Shown: positions 35,572 through 47,237 of the stretch, piece by piece
Layout: each line of letters begins with the position of its first letter
How positions within the stretch are numbered: position 1 is the first letter of the stretch
DNA from: Gnetum montanum
Lineage: Eukaryota > Streptophyta > Gnetopsida > Gnetales > Gnetaceae
Assembly (NCBI GenBank): GCA_015680685.1
Contig: MNCI01002932.1
Location: 738,829 to 802,828 of the forward strand
Reading direction: 5' to 3'
Length of the DNA stretch: 64,000 nt
Position numbers and translations under genes: made by a program
Notes under the pieces: generated by a model
Databases searched by the model: none
What the model was told of the DNA's origin: nothing
Seen by the model: only the letters and a program-made list of their open reading frames with translations

Positions 35572-36399
35572 TGCTAAATCATCATTTGGGTACGTCGATG
35601 AGGTTGCATCGATGCATCCCTATCAATGCATGAGGAGATGTGCTGACAGAGTATCTATGTCTACCTATATAAGTGCATGCATCCACCACATTTATGGCAT
35701 CATTCATTTAGTAGCTTAATGAAGTTCTTGCAGTTTGCTCTTCCAATAGTTAGAATATTTTCTAAGTGCCTATAGTAAGAGTCACGAAGTGTATGGATGC
35801 TTATTTGAACATTAATACACCTAGACACCTCGATGTAACAATAATAAAGATGAGCTTCTTAATAAACCTTGTAGCATTTGGGATTAGCTTAATATTTACC
35901 TTAATGCACTTTACTCTTAATGTAATTTACTTTCATGTACTTAGCTAATTAATTAAATATGCCTAATTAATATAGATGAGTATGACCATCTTGAGCATAT
36001 GTTGACACTTGGTAATCCCAATAGTACTTACGTTTGATAACCCATTAGTGTTTTGACATGTTCAGGATGTATACAGTAGGTGGGACTAGATACTTATGCT
36101 AGGAATTAGCTTAAGGCACTAGATAGTTATTACATTACTTAGCACTTAATAACTTTATTTTATGCTTAGGATAAAATAGATAAAAAATATAAAATTATAC
36201 AAATCATGTACCTTAGATATACTTAACCATATCATTGTACATTCACAAGTGGAACTAAGAAGACAACAATCATGTCCTTAGGTTCACTACCTAAGATAAG
36301 GTGCATTTAGAGAGCTAAAGTCTACAAAATTCAACCAGATCACTAGGTGAACACTGGTGATTCATATGGTTGGACATGGGGACTACTTGTTGCTCATTA
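35572..36399 (+). mobile_element. Solo LTR inserted in the 3' ORF of element D
   Basis: 828 bases starting TGCTAAATCATCATTTGG (decayed TGATGA) and ending GCTCATTA. It is closest to D's own 3' LTR at 58059-58894 (ATCGATG words, TCTACCTATA TATA region, AATAAAGATGAG near 35849). Flanks are AAGGT (35567-35571) and GAGGC (36400-36404), a 5-base target-site duplication with two transition changes. The interrupted text continues across it when compared with EG near 38930-38960. No primer-binding site or internal part is attached. Confidence 0.75.
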
Positions 36400-37126
36400 G
36401 AGGCCCTCCAGTAACTCCAACAAAGAGGAGATGTGTGGCAACCCATCTTTGATGGACTCAACATGTACAACAAAGCCAAAATTTGCTTGGAGTTGCAAAT
36501 TAAAGAGATGACAAAATATATGAAGTTAACCAACCTTCGGCACATAAACTTGGAAAATCTAACTGTCGGAAGGCCAAGGTTAGAACTAGAGAAGCAAGTG
36601 ACCAACTCTAACCTCTTGTACAAGGTAAAGTTCAAGAATGATAAAGACATGAAGCAAAAGCTTGAAACCACTTTTTTATTCTTTGAACCCACTTCACAAA
36701 TTAACAATTAGTCATGGAGAACCTAGCCAAGAGTATGAATGACTACCATGCACTGCAAAATTCTGTTAGAGCATTCAACATCAAACGCAAACAAATCATT
36801 ACCTAGTTTGTAAACATCAAGGAGCTGTTCTTGGTCATGTCTTATTTGTGGGATGTTCCCATACTAGCTCACATCAGTGATGTCATGTGGACTATGTATG
36901 ATCCCTGGTCTAAGGAGGAGAAGATGAAGGCACTACTAGATGCTTTTTGTCTTCCACCAAAAGTAGCAGCTGCAGCAGGATAGCTATAGTTGTCTTAGCC
37001 TCAACCACCATGTGCACCAAAGGCAGGAGAAGGTCCTTTAGCACCTTAGGAGCCTCCACCTCCTGGTTCTCATCTTCAACTATTACAAGAGTTCCAACTA
37101 TCAATTTTGTAAAGGTATTCAATTTT

Positions 37127-37131
37127 GTTCT
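37127..37131. repeat. Left target-site duplication of element EG
   Basis: GTTCT, identical to 57886-57890. Confidence 0.85.
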
Positions 37132-38028
37132 TAATGAGTAGTAAGTACCCCTATGCTCAACCATACAAATCAGTAAGCATTCACACGTGATCCGGTCAAA
37201 TTCCGTGGATTCTATGTCTTTCGATACACTAGTCTCTACGAAGTGAACTTGCCCTAATAGTCATTCATTGTCTTCCCAATTACACTTGCAATATGCAAAG
37301 AAATGGTTAAGTGTAATCAAGGCATATGATTTTTATTATTTTTATTTTTTATGTTTTGGGTGATTAAAACAAAGGATGGAAGGAATGAACTAATTCAATT
37401 ACTAACTTAATCTAACTAACTACACCTAACTAATCCTAACATAAGCATTAATTCCCACTCTTCATACACATCCTAAACATGTATAACATTGCTTGGTTAG
37501 CAAACATTAAGCGTTACTGGGATTACCAAGTGTCATGTGCATGCTCAAAGTGGTTTTACTTATGTGCTTAGTTAATCACTACTTAATCTAGCTTAATTTA
37601 GCCTAATTAAGTATTTAATTACTTAAATAGTTAAAGGAAATTGCATAAAACATTAAGTGCATAAATAAATAATTAATCTATTTGCAAATGCTACAAGGTT
37701 TATCAAAAGGCTCATCTTTATTGTCATTCACACTACTGTGCTCAAGTACATCAATGCTTGAATAAAGATCCATACAATTTTTGACTCTTGCTATGGATAC
37801 TCAGAAAAATATTCTAACTCTAAAATGACAAAACTATAAGAGCTCCACTACAACTATGATAAGACATCGCATAAACATGGCAGGTAAGCATGTATTTATA
37901 AACTTTATTGTGGAGCTGCGTTGACAAGGCGTTGTAAACGTAGCAAGCGCTACGTCGACGGGGCAACACCACATAGATAGGGCCATGTCGATGGAAGCCT
38001 ATCAACATGACACTTTGACACTTAATCA
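37132..38028 (-). repeat. 3' LTR of element EG
   Basis: 897 bases. On the plus strand it starts TAATGAGTAGTAAGTACCCC and ends CACTTAATCA. It matches the 5' LTR at 56750-57885 along its whole length. Promoter part: TTTATAAATACAT TATA box (about 37890-37902, minus) and a cluster of GTCGAC/GTCGACG words (37915-37990). AATAAAGAT-type signal is near 37755-37770 on the minus strand. Confidence 0.85.
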
Positions 38029-38239
38029 TACCCGCATGACTAAATGAAAACTCATCCTTGAGTTCCTTTACAAAATTAGGAAGGTATGGGATTATTCACT
38101 AACACATGACACAACCAAACTGACAGCAAAACTAAGTGCCTAAGTGTATAGATCGACATCATTACAAAATTTATGATGTTCATGACACAAAGTTGAATAC
38201 CATGACATGATTACTCAAACTAGACAACACATCCATTGA

Positions 38240-41089
38240 CAGCATGAATATGGTTGAGAAGATCAAACAATCTTAGGCAGTGGAGATTCCTGAGGTTCTA
38301 AAGGACCTTCACCAGCTTTGAGTGCATGTTGTGGTTGAGGAGGCTATGACTATCCTGCTGCAGCTACTACCTCCAATAGAAGGTGAAAGGCATCTAGTAA
38401 TACCTTCATCTTCTTCGCCTTACTCCAAGGATCATTCATAATCCATGCAACATCGAAAATGTGGGCTGGAATGGGGATATCCCATAAACAGGGCAATAAT
38501 GGAAATAGCTTCTTAACATTGATGAACTAGGCAATGAATTATTTATGTTCGACATCGAACACCCTAACTGCATTTTATAGCTCCTGGTAGTCATTCATTC
38601 TTTTGTCTAGGCTTTTGGTAGTAAATCTCTAATCAGTTTATTTACTCTTGAGAACCTCAAGTTTAGAAATTACCACCACAAGCTTTTGCTTCCTTGTGAT
38701 GCTTAAACTCAACCTCATACAACAAGTACAAGTTGGCCACTTGCTTTTCCAGTTCTGACCACGACTATCCAATAGTCAACATAACCAAGTTGGCAAGCTC
38801 CATATATTTTGTCATCTCCTCTATCTGCAACTCCTTTAGGTGAATTTCTACTTTATTATATTGATCAACCCCATCAACGATGGGCTACCATAATTCACAT
38901 CCTTGTTGGAGTTGCTAGAGAGTCTCGTTCACTTTTACCTTTGCCACTTGAATGTGTTTCTCATTTATTTCCTTTTGTAGGCTGACCTAATCCCTATAAT
39001 GATTTTTGACTCTCTCAAATTTAAGAGCCTTTGATTTCTAGGCAGCTACTTCTATTGCAGTATTTTGGCAAAGGGTACGGACCTCCTCCATGGAGAGGTT
39101 TCTATTATTAGCTATCAATCTCCTTAACTCTATATTTTCTCTAGTTATTTGCTCCTACTTTTGATGAATAAAATCAATCAATTTTTGTTTATGCACATCA
39201 ACGTTTCACAGGCGATCATTTTCTATGGTCAGCTTCACATTCTCCTAGCAAGTCAAATCTAAGGTCTTTTAAATTTTATGCTGGGTGGCCTGTACCAAGG
39301 ATCAATAGAACACCTTCATCTCTATCACACCCTCAATCCATTTCAACCTAGTGTAAAGTTGTTCAAGAGCTTCATCTCTTGTTAATGCTAGGTTAAGAAA
39401 TGTAAGGTCAACAATCTAAGCTCTCAGTTCAACAACTTCTGCAACTAAGTGTTCATTCAGCTCCTTGGCTATTTCAAGGCATCCTTCATAGATAATATTG
39501 TTGCCTGTTGCCTCTAGCAACTTCAATTGGATTGTAGTTATACTATCTAAAATGTCAAAGACATCTAAAAGCAATTACCTGATTCTTACCAATTGGTCCA
39601 ACAGTTGTTCATGATGTGTTGTGCTTAGTCTACCACTTATGATCCCTACAAACGTCTACACATCTTTAAGTGCAGTGGCATCTTATACAAACACCACAGG
39701 TGCATTAAGTGTGTTGGTGGTTCTATCAACAACCACATCTGCTATTGTTTCTTGCCCTTGGTGCTACATCACTAGTATTATTACCCCCTCACCCTCCTCC
39801 AAGTGCATCAAAAAGGTTTTAGTGTTCTTAAAAATCTTTGGGAGTTGCTACTATTCTAAGAGAGATACCATTACCTCTCTAGCACTAAGATTCAAGCTCG
39901 ATGAGAACTACATTCGTTGGGCAGAGAAAACGGATCCACCTCCCCCCATCAGGCTAACTATTTGAGCCACCTCATTTAGGTGACTCATCGTAGGCTAGTA
40001 CATAGATGGATCTCCATCACTCACACTTACTTGTTGCACTTGCTCACTCAAGAGCTATTCTCAGAACTTGCACAACTGTTGGGATGTTGCAACAACATCT
40101 GTCACTATTTTTTGAGTGGTAGGTGGAGGTGGAGGTTGTTGCTCCTCTTCTTGGATCATTGTTGCAAGAGTTTTATCCTCCATCATCTTCACCCAATTAG
40201 CAATTGGAGTGTGTCAAACAACATCATTGGTATAGTGAGCTATTCCTCCCCTTCAACATAGTTTTTTGATGAGGCATGGGAAGGGGAGTGCATTCCTTCC
40301 ACGTTCATTTTCCTTGAACCACTTCTCTATCTCCAAATAGATTATCTATGGAAGGTTGACCAAAAATCTTCTACTCAAAGTGGCACACGTACGGGCAAAA
40401 AAGGTAGTGATCTTGTTGGACCTCACCATGGGATTTAGGTGAAAGGTTGCAATCTTGTAATGGATTCTTTCTACCGATGTGAGCATGTCATACTCCTTGT
40501 GGTCAACATCATAGCACCACTGAATCCATTCCTTTTTGATGCTAAAATCCACCTACATTGGGATCTTGATGAGATTTACCCTAGTTTCAGGAAATCCAAG
40601 TACCTTTGCAATAGCTTGCACCGAGTAGGACACTGACATGTCTTTGATCTTGATCATTGAACTAGCTTGCCTATTGCTCCAAAATAAGAACATCTCTCCC
40701 ATGTACCACTCCCCACTAGAAGTGGTAGTTGGCCACATGGGAGAGGTCTTTAGTTGGTCCTATACCTCTTTAGGTGCTTGCTCTAAAAAAGAGCCAAAGT
40801 TCAACTCTTGGAGTAATGTCTTCTAAACCTCCCTTGATCTAATTTGGTTCAGGAAGGCTTTCATCAAGGTCACCTTAAGGTACACTTGTTGAGCTAGTGT
40901 CTCATCCCGATGGGAATGTTCTATTGCTACCACCTATTCTAGAATATGATGAATAAACTTCACTTTAGCCTCTTCCCTTAGAGGTTCCATGGCATGGGTT
41001 GCAATCGGTTCTTCGTGGGCCTATTCTTAGCCATTTTTCCTTAGTTGAGATGGTTCTCCTTCCTGTGTGTGTTTGCCTTTTAATGTCAT
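38240..41089 (-). pseudogene. Coiled-coil 3' ORF of element EG
   Basis: Starts at the ATG at 41089, directly preceded by CATAG. The order is as in C and D: SSGEWYMGEMFLFW (about 40690-40720), SVSYSVQAIAKVLGFPE, KKEWIQWCYDVDHKEY (about 40490-40535), ALPFPCLIKKLC, a Gln/Pro-rich linker with TMIQEEEQQPPPPT near 40135, then long Leu/Ile heptad coiled coils including NRNLSMEEVRTL (about 39065-39105) and FERVKNHYRD (about 38990-39022). It ends with a GEEDEGITRCL stretch equivalent to KEEKMKALL. About twenty stops and several shifts. This is the most complete copy for comparison. Confidence 0.65.
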
Positions 41090-41905
41090 CTATGATCATA
41101 ACACATCCGTGGATTAGTAAATATAATGTGTAACTTAAAAAATTTGGATACCTTATCTTGTTAATTAGTTACACTTGGCTATGGTTGGACCATGGTAGAT
41201 TGATTATTTTATTAATTAATTTTTATTGTAAGTGTCATCGGAGCTGATTGAAAAGGTTTAATTCTTGTAATTTGGTGTTTTAATGTTGATTCCTTAGTTA
41301 AACCTTTGTGCGAGTTAGAAAAAATGTCAAAAAATTTTCTGTCAAATATGACACATTTGTGGCACCCATGAGTAAGAGCTTACCTCTGGGAGCTACAAGG
41401 TTAAAGAATGGAGGGATTCAAAGACTTATTCAACTTCCTATTATTAGTCAACATGGAATGGTAAGAAATCCATGAAAACACTCATGCATCCAAGTAAGAA
41501 GAAAAGTACAAAGAGTATTGAGTCCCCTTGAAGTCACACCCTGTGCAAACCTTTAAATCCTTCCTAATTCTAGAAATCACCAAGGTCACAAATTTATTAA
41601 AGGTTTATTTAATAAAAAGGGCATCATATTCCCAAAATAAGGAAAATCGTAGATTTTTGTGGACGGGTGAATTTCATGGACTCACTACTTATTCCATGAA
41701 AAAGAAACCATGTCTAAGCCATCAGTACAAAAATTCAAAAATAAAAACCAGACATTAGCAAACAAAAACATTAAATGTAAACCACCATTAGTAATAGCTA
41801 CAAAACCACTATGTTTTGTAGGCATAAAGCATGTTGATTAACAAATATTAGAAAATCACACTAAAATAAAGTAAAATATATAAGAAAGTGTAAAATATTC
41901 AAGAA
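41090..41905 (-). other. Non-coding 3' region of element EG
   Basis: No coding region. Read on the minus strand it has the GTGTGACTTCAAGGGGACT block (about 41516-41537), and a stretch equivalent to 47690-47860 in F. It is cut by F near 41905 and resumes at 50353. Confidence 0.55.
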
Positions 41906-43700
41906 AAATTTAAATGAGACAACAATGATTGTGAAGGTCACCAAGATTGAAGGGGTGGCCGAAACCATCATCGATGTCATCGATGCAGTGATGATGATGA
42001 ACCTCTGTTGGAAATTTGAAGTATGCTCAACATTGCAGAGGTAGTTAGAATTCCAACCAGGCATATGAAAGATAGTCGGATCAAGCGTTTAGACATGAAT
42101 AATATCCCAATAATTAAGGGGGATACAATTCTGATCTGCAAACACATCTACAAGCTTTCCATGATCCCTATGCCTTACAAAACATAGAAAATGCTTTGCA
42201 AAACTCAAGATTTTCCCTAGGATACTCATCAAGAAAGCTAAAAGCTAGTACCAATTTTTGGAATCAGAATCCATTTGCCAATGGAGTACCATGTTAGAGC
42301 TATTTAATAACAAATAATAGATGTACTCCAGAGTGTCTAATTTGAGAAGGCAAATCCAAGGCTAGAAATAGGGAACACATGAACCCTTATATGCCACCAT
42401 GGGTAAATACTATTCACTCTTACATTAATGCCTTGGCCATGGTTATGCTCAAAGGGAACAACTTCGGCACATAGATGGACTCAAAGCAAAAACTAAAAGA
42501 ACCCTTGGGGTGTATGCCCAAGGAAGATTGTCTAAGCTAAGAGCTCATCAGATCCAAAGGAAAATTGAGCAGGTAGCAAAAGAAGAAGGTGAGCTACAAA
42601 AAAGGGAAAGTATGAAAGAGTATAATAGGAACCCTTCCATTAGGAAGCAGGAGGTCCAATTTTGTGATGAGGAAGAGTCACCACTTGATGAAGTGGAAAA
42701 TAGAAAAACCTTGCTAATATAAAAATCTATTTTTAATATTTCAACAAAGGTTGATAAATTATGGGATACTTTGAATGAAAAATTTCAAATTACTATGAAG
42801 ATTGCTGAAGAATCCAAAGAGAAAAATAGTTATCATAACTGCAGGAGGTGAAAAAAAGCTGAACGTGCCTACCAAAGAGGTAAGGAAAAAGCTGCAACAA
42901 TAGAGGAAGTTATGGAAACTGACTCTAATGATGAAACTAATTGTGACATTTGTCAATACAAACATCCAAAGGGTTGTTGCGTGTTGGTGTCACACTTACA
43001 AGAGTCTGAGATGTATGCATTGAATCCTCGACTAACACATAGGCAAGCACCTAAACAGTTAAATTATCCTCAAGGCAATCCAAGGAAGTTCTACCAATAA
43101 CAACAAGCTTACTATCCAAGTGAAGCTCCTCCAAAACCTTTTAAATAATATTAACAATGGTATCAATCACAATCGTGGGGAATGCCATCACCAAGGTAGC
43201 AATATCCTTATAGGCAACCAGATCCATATGGGTACTATTTTTTGCAACCCATCTCCCTAAGAAGTTATGCAAGTCATACCTCATTTCAGCATCACTATTA
43301 CCCTCCAGAGTACCACCGAACACATTCACCATCTACTCGAGGAAAGAACCCACATCTATATCACCCTCTGCATCAATCTACACACACACCTCAACCTTCA
43401 ACCTAGTTACCTCTTGCTCCATCCATGCAGGGTGAGATTCCTCCATAGTTGCAACAATGAAATGCTATGAGGGTTGTACATTCACAACCACCTTTTTAGC
43501 CAAGTGGTTTAGATAATCGATCCAAAAAAAGACCCTTCTTCTAACCTATCAGTCCTCTCCAACCCTCATAATTGAGGACAGCTGATCGTCTTACATATCT
43601 AATACCCTCATCCTCTGCATCAAATACCTTTGAGTGTCCTTGAAACCAAGTGTTGCCTTGGATTCACATTGTAATGCTAACTCATGCTGTTTCTGAATGC
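41906..43700 (+). pseudogene. Degenerate gag of element F
   Basis: From the acidic DDDEP word upstream of LNIAEV through RQIQG near 42350, then an open stretch 42510-42722 (QGRLSKLRAHQIQRKIEQVAKEEG). The intact knuckle C-X2-C-X3-H-X4-C is at 42942-42980 (CDICQYKHPKGCC), followed by YALNPRL and a Pro/Gln-rich tail. Trp codons read TAG in places where relatives have TGG (near 42362). Confidence 0.75.
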
Positions 43701-44330
43701 ATCAAGGTTGGCAATCTTCCCAAGAAAAGATCTGACATAGGAAGTCTACCCCTTGCAGATCATTGAACATGAGCCATGCAAGGCTCTTTTTAACTTAGGT
43801 TCTAGAGTTAATCTCATCTCCCATGACATGTACAAGATCTAGAACCTACCACCTCTCAAGAAGAGCAACATCTATCTAGAATTTGTAGATTAGTCAATTA
43901 CTATTCCTTTAGAATTAGTAGAGGACATTGTGGCCACAGTTTGTGGGTGGTCCTATCTTGCTGATTTTCTAGTGATGAAGATTGAAAACTACAAAAGTGA
44001 CTTCCCCATCATTATGGAAAGAGCTTGGTTAAGCACGATTGATGCACATATGGGCATAAGGGACCTCTCTTTGAAAATATCCAAAGAAAATGAATTGGGC
44101 AAGATAGAGAAGAAGCATATTCCATGCATCACGTACAATGATAACTAGTGCAATTACATGCAAAAGATTTGGTCCATCAAAAGTACATACATTAAAGCAT
44201 GCAATCAATGTGCATAAGAAATCAATATTCAAAAGTATATGTATGCAACAACCACAAAATAGGAGGGCATCTAGTGGCTGATAGCTAACTTAGAGAGTAA
44301 CATATTATGCATGGAACCAACTAAGAGCCT
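43701..44330 (+). pseudogene. Protease of element F
   Basis: The active site region reads LFNLGSRVNLIS type near 43790-43825, so the catalytic Asp appears as Asn (AAC). The open stretch 43930-44148 covers CGWSYLADFLV, IMERAWLSTIDAHMGI and IPCITYND. The family order gag-protease-RT is kept. Confidence 0.7.
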
Positions 44331-45240
44331 AACATGTGTTTATGCGAAAGGCATGGAAAAAATTAAACAAATTCATTCCCAAATCTCTGATGAAAGATGA
44401 TGATGCTTCTTGGGGAGAGTTGGAAATCCTTGATAACTTCAAGTAGGAGCCCCTACAACTAAAAACTTTACCGACCAACATGGAATATGCATTTATAAAT
44501 AATGGTAAATCAATCATAATTAATGTCAAACTTGCTCCAAAACAAAAAGAAAAGATATTAAAGGTAGTTAACAAATGGCCAACAACCTTTGCTTGGTTAT
44601 ATCCTGAACTAACAGGAATTGATCCAAGTATACGCTAGCATCACATTTACACTAACCTAGCCATGAAGCCTAGAAGGTAGCCATAGAGGTGGTTGAATCC
44701 CAAATTAAAGCAAATCATCAAAGAGGAAATTGAACAACTCCTCAAGGCAGGGTTCATCTATCCCATCGTGGGGTTAGCCCACTCGTAATTGTGTCAAAGA
44801 ATGATGGCAAGTGGTGGGTTTGCATCGATTTCAAGCTATTGAATATGGCAACATTTAAAGATCATTTTCCATTACCATTTTTGGATCAAGTGTTGGACAC
44901 CATATCCGAGCATTGTTAATATAGCTTCTTGGATGGTTATAGTGGCTATAACCAAATCCAAATTGCGCTAGAAGATTAAGCCAAAATAAAATTCACAAGT
45001 CCCTGGGGGACTTTTGCATATTGTAAGATGTCATTTGGTCTATGCAATGCCCCCACAACATTTCAATGCCTAGTCCTTAGTATTTTCCAATAGTAAATCA
45101 GTAGTAATGTAGAAGTCTTCATGGATGACTTTTCCACCTATGGAGCTACATTTGAGCAAGCCTTGGACTCCCTTGAGTAAGTATTGAAGATATGTGTTGA
45201 AACAAACATATAGCTCAAGTAGCAAAAGAGCCATCTCATG
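44331..45240 (+). pseudogene. Reverse transcriptase of element F
   Basis: Includes NKWPTTFAW, IKEEIEQLLKAGFIYPI, FLDGYSGYNQIQIAL and FTSPWGTFAY. The catalytic box FMDDFSTYG (about 45118-45144) is intact, the only intact one in the window. A TAA (44977-44979) stands where EG reads Gln, and further TAG/TAA codons break the frame. Confidence 0.85.
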
Positions 45241-45960
45241 GTCCAAGAAGGCATTATGCTAGGGCACCAAATTTTGCAAAAAGGGATTGAGGTAGACAAT
45301 GAAATGATAAGGATCATCCAAGGAATAACACGCTAGCCAAAGGTAGTTAAAGATGTTTGGTCATTTTTTGGGCACACTGGCTACTACCGATGATTCATAG
45401 AGAATTTCTCTAAGATCATAAAATTGTTGGTAGAGCTTACAAAGAAAGATGCACCTTTCATCTGGACTAAGGAATGTGAACATGCATTCCAATAGTTAAA
45501 GGAGAAACTTGTAGAAACACCAATCCTATGAGCACCAGATTGGTCTAGACCCTTCCACATCATTATGGATGCATCTAACTACATCTTGGGAGTAGTGCTC
45601 ATGCAGATGGATGATAAGAAATGTCCATACTACATCCACTAGGCAAGATGAAGCATTATGGAAGCACAGTTAATGTACACCACCATGGAAAAAGAATTAA
45701 TGGTAATGATGTACACTCTAGAAAAGTTCAGGCACTATGTGCTTAGCTACAAAGTATTTGTGCAGAAGAACCACAATGCAATCCGCTTTCTCATGAATAA
45801 GCCAACGGTGAGCCCTCATGTCATATGGTGGCTCGTGATCTTGTAGGAATTTGATCTCACGATGGTAGATCAAAAAGGGATAGAGAATGTAGTTGTTGGC
45901 CATCTCTCTCACTTAAGATGGGATAATAAAGAGGAGGAAAGCATACTCTTTGATCAGTTT
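45241..45960 (+). pseudogene. RNase H region of element F
   Basis: Connection part with VVKDVWSFFGHTGYYR. RNase H has FHIIMDASNYILG (Asp), TMEKELMVMMYTLEKF (Glu) and VQKNHNAIRFLMNK, again Asn for Asp (45769-45771). The last motif reads VGHLSHLRW instead of ADHLS. Confidence 0.8.
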
Positions 45961-47237
45961 CTAGATGAACTTCTCTTTACATAAGCAATAAATGAACAAA
46001 CACCTATAGAAATAACATGGTACAATGGCATCCTCGCCTATCTTCTCACTCAAGTGATGTCACAAGATGTTGACTTTAGAAAGAAGAAACAATTTCTTCA
46101 TGAGGCCAAATATTTCATGGAAATCAACAAACACCTCTACAAGGTGTGTGTCGATGACTTAATTTATTGGTATGTCCTTGACGAAGATCAATTACATGTT
46201 CTCCAGGATGCTCACAAAGGACCTTGCGAAGGCCACTATGTAGGGAGACACATGGCTAGAAAAATCCTGATGGTAGGATATTATTGGCCTACAATCTTCA
46301 AAGATGTCCACTAGTTTGTCAAATCTTGTGAATGTTGTTAATGAGACAAGGGGATAACGACTTGCATGGAAGGTCCTCAATAGTGGATTCAAGCATTAGA
46401 ACCTTTTGACATATGGAGTGTTGATTTCATGGGTCCCATTGTACCCATGTCCCATGGAAAGGTGTATATTATTGTAGCAGTTAACTACTGCACAAAATGG
46501 GTGGAAGTAGTAGCTGTTACTGATTGTACATTGTCCACTACTACTAGATTTATACAACAAAATATTGTAAATAGGTTTGGGATGCCATGTTCACTAATTT
46601 CTAATAATGAAACTCATTTCATAGGTTTCACTTTTAGAAAATTAATGCAATGCTTAAGGGTTGAACATAAATTAATGACACCCTACCATCCCCAAGCTAA
46701 TGCTCAAGAAAAGGTAACCAACCGAGAGATCACAAAAATACTAACATGGACCATTAGCAAATATAGGAAAGATTGGAGTGCAAAACTTAACGATGTCCTT
46801 TGGGCTTACCATTCAACATGGAAACTTTCTATTGGCTACTCTCCCTATGAGTTGGTGTACAAAAAACTTCCAACGCTACTGATTCAATCTGAGCTTCATA
46901 CACTCTCAGTAGCCTATGATCTGAATCTTGACCTAATCCTAGCATAGAAAGAAAGATTGATCAACCTGAATGTACTAGATGAGAATCGATTAGCAACCCT
47001 ATGTTTGAATAAGGTGCACAAGGAATTTAGCAAGCAACATCATGACCTCAAAATTAGGAAAGTAAAAATTCAACTAGGAGATAAGGTTCTTTATTGGAAC
47101 CCCACACGTGTACTTGAGAAGGAAAAATTCCAAACATTATGAAAGGGACCTTATATTATGATCTCCAAGCCTAAAAGCCCAAATAAAAAGTAGTTGGTCA
47201 ACATCCAACAAGTAAAACCTTTCCTTGAACCAAGATA
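45961..47237 (+). pseudogene. Integrase of element F
   Basis: Two long open stretches: 46054-46314 with the His part of the zinc region (HKGPCEGHYVGRHMARKIL), and 46429-46947 with most of the core. Cys pair CECC near 46330. The core acids read Asp (SVDFMGPI), Asn (ISNNETHF) and Lys (EKVTNREI), so two of three are lost. The C-terminus has KLNDVLWAYHSTWKL, YSPYELVYKKLP and KVLYWNPTRVLEKEKF, which is the Athila-type integrase tail. The stops at 46945 and elsewhere are TAG in Gln-like places. Confidence 0.85.

Larger units (their letters stand above)
33422..37131 (+). pseudogene. Coiled-coil 3' ORF of element D, split by a solo LTR
   Basis: N-terminal part 33422-35571 and C-terminal part 36405-37131, separated by the solo LTR. 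Readable pieces are TSSGEWYMEETYLF, SVSYSMKAIAKALGLSDAG (33890-33945), KKKWIQWCYEVDHKEYG (about 33994-34042), NLSMEEFCTLHQK (about 35392-35430) and FERVKNHYRDQVGLLKEV (about 35478-35530). After the LTR come further heptad-rich stretches and KEEKMKALLDAF (about 36915). The middle is rich in Leu/Ile heptads, hence the coiled-coil call. No membrane anchor is seen. The role is unknown; the position equals the env-like ORF of Athila. Confidence 0.65.

Noticed and set aside
42939-42980. Novel zinc knuckle spacing C-X2-C-X3-H-X4-C
   Set aside because: It differs from the common C-X2-C-X4-H-X4-C, but as far as I recall Athila-type gag proteins often have this shorter form. It is used as clade evidence instead.
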